A DNA stretch of 64,000 nucleotides from assembly GCF_017976235.1 (NCBI RefSeq), contig NZ_JACVHC010000003.1:496001-560000 (forward strand), read 5' to 3'. Every line of letters begins with the position of its first letter. Within the stretch, counting starts at the first letter, position 1. The position numbers and the translations under genes were made by a program. Of this stretch, positions 9,242 through 16,445 are shown in pieces. Origin of the DNA: Pseudomonas anatoliensis (lineage in GTDB: Bacteria; Pseudomonadota; Gammaproteobacteria; Pseudomonadales; Pseudomonadaceae). A model generated the notes under the pieces. It worked only from the letters and a program-made list of their open reading frames with translations, made no database searches and had not been told where the DNA came from.

Positions 9242-10910
9242 AAACGGCCTCCACAGAAACCTGCTGACTCGATCCAAACGTCAAATACTCAACCAACTCC
9301 GCCAACGGCAACGGCTTGCTGATCAGATACCCCTGCACCTGATCGCAACCAAACCCGCGCAGCAGTTCAAGTTGCTCCGTGGTTTCCACGCCTTCAGCCA
9401 CCACTTCCAGATGCAGGTTGTGCGCGAGGTTGATCATCGCGTGCACCAGTTTTCGGTTCTCTTCGCGTTGTTCCATGCCGCCGACGAAGCTCTTGTCGAT
9501 CTTCAGCAAAGTGATCGGCAGGCTGTTGAGGTGCACGAACGATGAGAAACCAGTGCCAAAGTCATCCAGCGAGAAGCGCACACCGAGGCGACCGAGGGCG
9601 TCCATGGTCTGTTTGACCAGATCACTGCGGCGCATCACTGCGGTTTCGGTCAGTTCAAATTCCAGCCACTGCGCCTCGACGCCACGTTCGGCGATCAAAC
9701 GGCTGAGCGTCGGCAGCAACTGGCTGTCCTGAAACTGACGGAACGACAGATTGATCGCCATGTGCAGCGCCGGCAAACCGCGCTCGCGCAAGGCCTGCAT
9801 ATCGCGCAGAGCCCTGGAGATTACCCAGTAACCCAGCGGCACGATCAAGCCACTCTGCTCGGCCAGCGGCACGAATTCACTGGGTGGCAGCAGCCCACGC
9901 TCACCATGGCGCCAACGCACCAAGGCTTCGAGGCCGACGATCTGGCCGTCTGCGATATTCAGGCGCGGCTGGTAATGCAGCTCCAGCTCGTCGCGACGCA
10001 AGGCCCGGCGCAGTTCGCTTTCGAGGTCGGCCATGCTCCGCGCGTTGCGGTTGATGCGTTCGTTGAAGATATGAAAGGTGCAGCCCTGCGTGCTTTTCGC
10101 CTGCTGCATGGCGATGTGCGCATGCCACATCAGCGGGTCGGCGCCACCCTGCGCGCGGGCATGGGCGATACCGAGGCTGGAACCGATCAACAGGCTTTCG
10201 CCGTCGACCCAGTAGGGTTCGGCCAGGGCTTCGGTGATGCGTTCGGCCATCCACTCGGCGCGTTGCGGCGCGCGACGGGTGTCGATCAGCAAGGCGAATT
10301 CGTCGCTACCCAGGCGCGCCAGTTGATCACCGGCCTCCAGCTGACTTTTCAGCCGCGCAACGACTTGCAGGATCAAGCGATCGCCAGCCTGATGGCCGAG
10401 GGCATCGTTGGCGTGACGGAAGTTGTCGAGGTCAAGATGCCCGAGGGCCAAACCCCGACCGTCGTTTTCCGCGAGGCGCGCGGCGAGCAAGGTCTGGAAG
10501 CCCTGACGGTTGGCGATACCGGTCAACGGATCCTGTTCGGCGAGGCGTTGCAGAGTGTTTTCCAGTACGCCGCGTTCGCGTACGTGGCGCAGGCATCGAC
10601 GGAGCATGCCGGCATCAAGGGCATCGAACACCAGCCAGTCGCTGACGCCAACGGGCGCGCTGACCGGTTCGTGCTCCAGCAACAACACCGTCGGCAGGCT
10701 GCAACGGCCCGGCGCCGGTTGTAATGCAGGGAGGGTCAACAACACCGCGTTGCGGTTGTCTTCGAACAAACGGCTGACCGACTCCCAGTTCGGCGCGCTG
10801 ATCAGTACCGCCGCGCTCCCCATTGGCGCCAGACACTCGCGCAATAACGCTGTCCACGCTGGCTCTTCGGCCAGTAACAGCAAACGCAAGGGTTCGACAG
10901 GCGTAGTCAA
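9240..10910 (-). CDS. GGDEF-EAL protein, probable c-di-GMP phosphodiesterase
   Basis: A 556-residue cytoplasmic protein. Residues 1-125 resemble a receiver domain but the phosphoacceptor Asp pattern is not clear. A GGDEF domain follows (about 130-285) whose active-site loop reads GSDEF instead of GGDEF, then an EAL domain (about 300-545) with the catalytic signature intact (EALVRW, DDFGTGFSS, KIDKSF, EGVET, GYLISKP). The EAL half should hydrolyse c-di-GMP; the GGDEF half is more likely a regulatory GTP-binding module. From memory, position and architecture match P. aeruginosa PA5295 (ProE), a reported phosphodiesterase. Monocistronic, divergent from rep. Confidence 0.88.
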   Translation of the reverse strand: MTTPVEPLRLLLLAEEPAWTALLRECLAPMGSAAVLISAPNWESVSRLFEDNRNAVLLTLPALQPAPGRCSLPTVLLLEHEPVSAPVGVSDWLVFDALDAGMLRRCLRHVRERGVLENTLQRLAEQDPLTGIANRQGFQTLLAARLAENDGRGLALGHLDLDNFRHANDALGHQAGDRLILQVVARLKSQLEAGDQLARLGSDEFALLIDTRRAPQRAEWMAERITEALAEPYWVDGESLLIGSSLGIAHARAQGGADPLMWHAHIAMQQAKSTQGCTFHIFNERINRNARSMADLESELRRALRRDELELHYQPRLNIADGQIVGLEALVRWRHGERGLLPPSEFVPLAEQSGLIVPLGYWVISRALRDMQALRERGLPALHMAINLSFRQFQDSQLLPTLSRLIAERGVEAQWLEFELTETAVMRRSDLVKQTMDALGRLGVRFSLDDFGTGFSSFVHLNSLPITLLKIDKSFVGGMEQREENRKLVHAMINLAHNLHLEVVAEGVETTEQLELLRGFGCDQVQGYLISKPLPLAELVEYLTFGSSQQVSVEAV

Positions 10911-11175
10911 GCTGACTCCCTAGACTCTGCAATGATGTGGGCGGCGGGCATTATGCCGTTGCGCAGACCAATGTCCAAATGACAACGGTTATCAAAAACC
11001 GAAATGTGTGTCATGAACGAGAACATTAGCCGCAAAATCACCATGCATCCTGCGTGAAAGTAACAAAACCGGCAAATTTGAATCGCGTGGTGCGTCACAA
11101 GTCGGACAGAGCAGCACAAATCGCTGAGCCTGTTAAAATGCCGGCCCATTTCGTCAACGACTCCCGAATTTTCGT

Positions 11176-13185
11176 ATGTCCCGACTCAATCCCCGGCAGC
11201 AAGAAGCCGTGAGCTACGTCGGCGGCCCTCTTTTGGTGCTCGCCGGCGCTGGCTCCGGCAAAACCAGTGTGATCACGCGCAAAATCGCGCACCTGATCCA
11301 GAACTGCGGCATCCGCGCCCAGTACATCGTCGCCATGACCTTTACCAACAAGGCTGCGCGCGAGATGAAGGAGCGGGTCGGCACCCTGCTCAAGGGTGGC
11401 GAGGGCCGTGGCCTGACCGTGTGTACATTCCACAACCTGGGCCTGAACATCATCCGCAAGGAACACGTGCGGCTGGGCTACAAACCGGGCTTCTCGATCT
11501 TCGACGAGACCGACGTCAAGTCCCTCATGACTGACATCATGCAGAAGGAATACGCGGGCGACGACGGCGTCGACGAGATCAAGAACATGATCGGCTCGTG
11601 GAAAAACGACCTGATCCTGCCGGCCGAAGCGCTGGAAAACGCGCGCAATCCCAAGGAACAGACCGCCGCCATCGTCTACACCCACTATCAGCGCACGCTC
11701 AAAGCGTTCAACGCAGTGGACTTCGACGACCTGATCCTGCTGCCGGTGAAGCTGTTCCAGGACAACGCCGACATTCTCGAAAAGTGGCAGAACAAAGTCC
11801 GCTACCTGCTGGTGGACGAATATCAGGACACCAATGCCAGCCAGTATCTGCTGGTAAAACTGCTGATCGGCACGCGCAACCAGTTCACCGTGGTGGGCGA
11901 CGACGACCAGTCGATCTACGCCTGGCGCGGCGCGCGGCCGGAAAACCTGATGCTGCTCAAGGATGACTATCCGTCGCTGAAAGTGGTGATGCTCGAGCAG
12001 AACTACCGCTCCACCAGCCGCATCCTGCGCTGCGCCAACGTGCTGATCTCGAACAACCCGCACGAATTCGAAAAACAGCTGTGGAGTGAGATGGGCCACG
12101 GCGACGAGATCCGCGTGATCCGCTGCCGTAACGAGGACGCCGAAGCCGAGCGCGTGGCCATGGAAATCCTCAGCCTGCACTTGCGCACCGACCGCCCGTA
12201 CAGCGATTTCGCCATCCTCTATCGCGGTAACTATCAGGCCAAGCTGATCGAGCTGAAGCTGCAGCACCATCAGGTGCCGTATCGCCTGAGCGGCGGCAAC
12301 AGCTTCTTCGGCCGCCAGGAAGTGAAGGACCTGATGGCCTACTTCCGCCTGATCGTGAACCCGGACGACGACAACGCCTTCCTGCGGGTGATCAACGTGC
12401 CGCGCCGCGAGATCGGCTCGACCACGCTGGAAAAACTCGGCAACTACGCCACCGAACGCAAAATCTCGATGTACGCCGCCACCGATGAAATCGGCCTGGG
12501 TGAGCATCTGGACAACCGCTTCACCGATCGTCTCTCGCGCTTCAAGCGCTTCATGGACAAAGTGCGCGAGCAATGCGCCGGCGAGGACCCGATCTCCGCC
12601 CTGCGCAGCATGGTCATGGACATCGACTACGAGAACTGGCTGCGCACCAACAGCTCCAGCGACAAGGCTGCGGACTACCGGATGAGCAACGTCTGGTTCC
12701 TGATCGAGGCGTTGAAAAACACCCTCGAGAAGGACGAAGAAGGCGAAATGACCGTCGAGGACGCCATCGGCAAACTGGTCCTGCGCGACATGCTGGAACG
12801 TCAGCAGGAAGAAGAGGACGGCGCCGAAGGTGTGCAGATGATGACCCTGCATGCGTCCAAGGGTCTGGAATTCCCCTACGTGTTCATCATGGGCATGGAA
12901 GAGGAAATTCTTCCGCACCGCTCCAGCATCGAAGCCGACACCATTGAAGAAGAGCGCCGCCTGGCTTACGTGGGCATCACCCGCGCCCGCCAGACCCTGG
13001 CCTTTACCTTCGCCGCCAAGCGCAAACAGTACGGCGAGATCATCGATTGCGCGCCTAGCCGCTTTCTTGATGAACTGCCGCCGGACGATCTGGCCTGGGA
13101 AGGCAACGACGATACACCGACCGAAGTCAAAGCCGTGCGTGGCAACAGCGCATTGGCCGATATACGCGCGATGTTAAAGCGCTAG
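11176..13185 (+). CDS. rep: ATP-dependent DNA helicase Rep
   Basis: A 669-residue UvrD/Rep superfamily 1A helicase. Visible motifs in order: I GAGSGKTS (about 22-29), Ia MTFTNKAAREMKERV, II LLVDEYQDTN, III GDDDQSIYAWRGA, IV EQNYRS, V MTLHASKGLEFPYVFIMG and VI AYVGITRARQTL. Rep unwinds 3' to 5' and helps replication forks past protein blocks. Its length and the absence of a long UvrD-type C-terminal extension favour Rep. The start lies 25 bases after a TTAAAAT -10-like sequence; the N-terminus MSRLNPRQQEAV is typical. It is followed 53 bases later by xpt on the same strand. Confidence 0.95.
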   Translation: MSRLNPRQQEAVSYVGGPLLVLAGAGSGKTSVITRKIAHLIQNCGIRAQYIVAMTFTNKAAREMKERVGTLLKGGEGRGLTVCTFHNLGLNIIRKEHVRLGYKPGFSIFDETDVKSLMTDIMQKEYAGDDGVDEIKNMIGSWKNDLILPAEALENARNPKEQTAAIVYTHYQRTLKAFNAVDFDDLILLPVKLFQDNADILEKWQNKVRYLLVDEYQDTNASQYLLVKLLIGTRNQFTVVGDDDQSIYAWRGARPENLMLLKDDYPSLKVVMLEQNYRSTSRILRCANVLISNNPHEFEKQLWSEMGHGDEIRVIRCRNEDAEAERVAMEILSLHLRTDRPYSDFAILYRGNYQAKLIELKLQHHQVPYRLSGGNSFFGRQEVKDLMAYFRLIVNPDDDNAFLRVINVPRREIGSTTLEKLGNYATERKISMYAATDEIGLGEHLDNRFTDRLSRFKRFMDKVREQCAGEDPISALRSMVMDIDYENWLRTNSSSDKAADYRMSNVWFLIEALKNTLEKDEEGEMTVEDAIGKLVLRDMLERQQEEEDGAEGVQMMTLHASKGLEFPYVFIMGMEEEILPHRSSIEADTIEEERRLAYVGITRARQTLAFTFAAKRKQYGEIIDCAPSRFLDELPPDDLAWEGNDDTPTEVKAVRGNSALADIRAMLKR

Positions 13186-13208
13186 AATTGACCACTTTTT
13201 TAGATTAA

Positions 13209-13811
<603 letters not shown>

Positions 13812-13830
13812 ATCAGCCACACCGCAGATC

Positions 13831-13923
13831 CCCTGTAGGAGTGAGCCTGCTCGCGATAGCGTTGTGTCAGTCGACATATTCTTGCCTGATACACCGCCAT
13901 CGCGAGCAGGCTCACTCCTACAG
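13831..13923. repeat. REP doublet, family C (inverted)
   Basis: The arms GTGAGCCTGCTCGCGATAG and CATCGCGAGCAGGCTCAC lie between the convergent xpt and acetyl-CoA hydrolase genes. This family appears only once here. Confidence 0.88.
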
Positions 13924-13942
13924 TTGGTTTTGCGGTAGACAG

Positions 13943-15865
13943 TTACTGCGCGGTGGCTTTAAGGCCCGTGAGCAGCAAGCGTTGAAATAAATCTTCCTTC
14001 AACCCTTCCGGATTCGCCAGCTGCATCCGCTCCAGATGCTCCGGATACAGCGAAGCCTGCGGCGCATCCAGCGCTGCCTTGCCCAGTTCCAGAATCTCGG
14101 TCAGCTTGAACTTGCTCTTCAGCCAGTTCAACGCCCGCAACAAATCCCGCTCGATCGCAGTGAAATCACAGCCCAACGGATATTCCGGAAACAGATTCGG
14201 ATGGCGTGCGGCAATCGCCTGCAAGCGCTCTGGGGTGTTGTCGGCAAAGCGCGGATCAATACGGAAATCCTTCGGCAGTTTGCCGACCTTCTGCGCTTGT
14301 TCGATCAGTCCCGGCTGGAAGCGCGAGTCGCTGATATTCAGCAGCGCTTCGATCACTGCCGCATCAGTTTTGCCGCGCAGATCGGCGATGCCGTATTCCG
14401 TCACCACTATGTCGCGCAGATGCCGCGGGATAGTGCAGTGACCGTACTCCCAGACGATGTTCGAATTCACCTCACCGCCGGACTCGCGCCAGCTGCGCAG
14501 AATCAGCATTGACCGCGCACCTTGCAGGGCATGACCCTGGGCGACAAAGTTGTACTGCCCGCCGACGCCGCTGAGCACCCGCCCGTCTTCCAGTTGATCG
14601 GCCACACCGGCGCCGAGCAACGTCATGTTGAACACCGTGTTGATGAACCGCGCATCAATGCGTTGCAGCCGCTTGAGCTCTTCCTGCCCGTACAACTCGT
14701 TGATGTAGCTGATGCGGGTCATGTTGAATTCGAGACGCTTGCTCTGCGGCAACTCGCGCAGGCGCTCATAGAAACTGCGGGGGCCGAGGAAAAAGCCGCC
14801 GTGCACCGATATGCCGTCAGTCTGCGCCGCTTCATCAAGAGTGCCGGCGTTGGCTTGTTCTTGCGTTGGCACATCCGGGTAAACCTTGCGCCGGATAATC
14901 CCGGCATCCGCCAGCACCAGCAGACCGTTGACGAACATTTCGCTGCAACCGTACAGGCCTTTGGCGAACGGCTCGCTGCCGCCCTCGCGCTCGATCAATT
15001 GCGCCCACTGGCTGAGGTTTATATCAGCGAGCAAGGCCTGATAACCCGCGTTATCGGCTTGACGCGCCAACAGCGCGGCGGTCAGCGCATCGCCCATGGA
15101 GCCGATGCCGATCTGCAACGTACCGCCATCGCACACCAACGCACTGGCATGCAGCCCGATGAAGTGATCCTGAAAACCGACCGGCATGTTCGGCGTGGAA
15201 AACAGCGTGCTGCTGTCCTTCTCGTCGATCAGCAAATCGAACGTGTCGATATCAACCTCGGCGTCGCCGGGCATGTACGGCAGATCGGTGTGTACCTGAC
15301 CGACCAACAAAATCGTCTCCCCGGCGACCCGGCGCTTGGCGATCATCGGTAACAGGTCGAGGGTGATGTCCGGGTTGCAGCTCAGACTCAAGCGATCCGG
15401 GTGTTCGCTGCTGCTGGCGAGCAGTTGCGCCACCAGGTTCAGGCCGGCGGCGTTGATGTCGCGGGCGGCATGGCTGTAGTTGCTGCTGACGTAATCCTGC
15501 TGGGCCGGCGCGCTGTTGAGCAGGCTACCGGGCTGCATGAAGAACTGCTGGATGCGGATGTTGGCGGGCAGGCTATCGCGATGCAGATCAGCGAGGAAAT
15601 CGAATTCCGGGTAGTCACCGAAGACTCGCTCAACGAAGGGCTCGATAAAGCGCTTCTGCAAACCGTCGCCCAGACTCGGACGGCCCAGACACAGCGCCGT
15701 ATAAATCGTCAGTTGCCGATCGGGCAGCCCTTTGACGCGCCGATACAACGCGTTGACGAAGTGATTGGGTTTGCCCAACCCCAGCGGCAAGCCCATGTGG
15801 ATATGCGCCGGCAATCGCGCCAGCACGTCATCCACTGCCTGTTCGATCGAACACAACTGCACCAT
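13943..15865 (-). CDS. Acetyl-CoA hydrolase/transferase family protein, long form
   Basis: A 640-residue protein of the acetyl-CoA hydrolase/CoA-transferase superfamily. The first two thirds carry CoA-transferase-like folds (VGQVHTDLPYMPGD; GGTLQIGIGSMGDAL) and the later part holds GVGGQYNFVAQGHALQGA and ITEYGIADLRG-like blocks (here VVTEYGIADLRG) of the C-terminal domain. Family members hydrolyse acetyl-CoA or move CoA between short acids; the exact substrate is uncertain. It is longer than the usual 500-residue enzymes. The start at 15865 has a strong GGGAGG ribosome-binding site; a longer frame upstream runs into AT-rich promoter DNA. It is divergent from the lanthipeptide-like operon. Confidence 0.85.
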   Translation of the reverse strand: MVQLCSIEQAVDDVLARLPAHIHMGLPLGLGKPNHFVNALYRRVKGLPDRQLTIYTALCLGRPSLGDGLQKRFIEPFVERVFGDYPEFDFLADLHRDSLPANIRIQQFFMQPGSLLNSAPAQQDYVSSNYSHAARDINAAGLNLVAQLLASSSEHPDRLSLSCNPDITLDLLPMIAKRRVAGETILLVGQVHTDLPYMPGDAEVDIDTFDLLIDEKDSSTLFSTPNMPVGFQDHFIGLHASALVCDGGTLQIGIGSMGDALTAALLARQADNAGYQALLADINLSQWAQLIEREGGSEPFAKGLYGCSEMFVNGLLVLADAGIIRRKVYPDVPTQEQANAGTLDEAAQTDGISVHGGFFLGPRSFYERLRELPQSKRLEFNMTRISYINELYGQEELKRLQRIDARFINTVFNMTLLGAGVADQLEDGRVLSGVGGQYNFVAQGHALQGARSMLILRSWRESGGEVNSNIVWEYGHCTIPRHLRDIVVTEYGIADLRGKTDAAVIEALLNISDSRFQPGLIEQAQKVGKLPKDFRIDPRFADNTPERLQAIAARHPNLFPEYPLGCDFTAIERDLLRALNWLKSKFKLTEILELGKAALDAPQASLYPEHLERMQLANPEGLKEDLFQRLLLTGLKATAQ

Positions 15866-16203
15866 CTGAAGCCTCCCGCCCGTTCCGTGAATAGGGGTAG
15901 ACCGAGATTGCCGGGGATTTACTTCAGAGGGAAGGCAATTAGTGCGAAAAAAAGTGAAATAGGCGAGTGCAGTGCTTGGTGCAAGCACATCCAGAAAACT
16001 TTCAACAATAACAATGAATTAACAACACCAAGAGAATCATCGCACAAGCCGACAGCTTTTTTCCTACATTGACTCGAATTTAATCACGCAGAACTTCAGG
16101 ACACTTCTGAATTGAAGTTATTTGAGTCACAGCTAGCATTAAAAACGTAACACTTCATTAGCAATCAATACCTTTAGGCCAAACAAACTTATAAGGAAAA
16201 ATT
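15866..16203. promoter_or_regulatory. Divergent control region, acetyl-CoA hydrolase / lanthipeptide-like operon
   Basis: 338 bases without a gene where composition turns abruptly AT-rich, marking the left edge of the island. Two exact dyads are visible: GTGCTTG-gtg-CAAGCAC at 15972-15988 and ACTTC-N6-GAAGT at 16103-16118. A weak promoter may follow (TTGAAG at 16112, TAGCAT at 16134). AAGGA at 16193 is the ribosome-binding site of the precursor gene. The dyads could be operators or simple hairpins; no regulator gene lies in the operon. Confidence 0.4.
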
Positions 16204-16386
16204 ATGGAAATCGACTTCTTAGCAATTCGTAGTGCGCGGGCACGCATTCTAAATTCAAGCGCACCTATTTCAACACTGGCAATTCAAGCATTCAGCAACT
16301 TAAGCGCAGCCAGCAGCGGTTCGCGCCCATGCACTAGTTGTTGCTCACAATGTTGGCAAGGATGCTGCTACGCGACTTACATGTAG
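16204..16386 (+). CDS. Putative lanthipeptide-like precursor peptide (Cys-rich)
   Basis: A 60-residue peptide with AAGGA six bases before its ATG. The first ~41 residues lack Cys and look like a leader. The C-terminal 19 residues hold all six Cys in the spacing C-x2-CC-x2-C-x3-CC (residues 43, 46, 47, 50, 54, 55), interspersed with Ser/Thr that could be dehydrated (T44, S45, S48, T58, plus S37, S38, S40 just upstream). It lies 59 bases before a LanM-like gene, the usual place for a LanA. There is no GG or GA leader-cleavage motif. I do not recognise the family. A hairpin follows the stop codon. Confidence 0.72.
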   Translation: MEIDFLAIRSARARILNSSAPISTLAIQAFSNLSAASSGSRPCTSCCSQCWQGCCYATYM

Positions 16387-16395
16387 TTATGAGCC

Positions 16396-16421
16396 AGGGG
16401 CGGTCAATACCTGCCGCCCCT
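16396..16421 (+). terminator. Attenuator-like hairpin between precursor and synthetase genes
   Basis: AGGGGCGG (16396-16403) pairs exactly with CCGCCCCT (16414-16421) across a 10-base loop. No T-run follows directly. Such hairpins after lantibiotic precursor genes usually stabilise the short transcript or reduce read-through, so the precursor is made in excess of the enzyme. Confidence 0.6.
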
Positions 16422-16445
16422 ATCACTTAATTTAGGATTTTTACA

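Noticed and set aside
11095..12918. A 607-residue minus-strand frame across rep
   Set aside because: It is the reverse shadow of the rep helicase gene, with no motifs and no ribosome-binding site.
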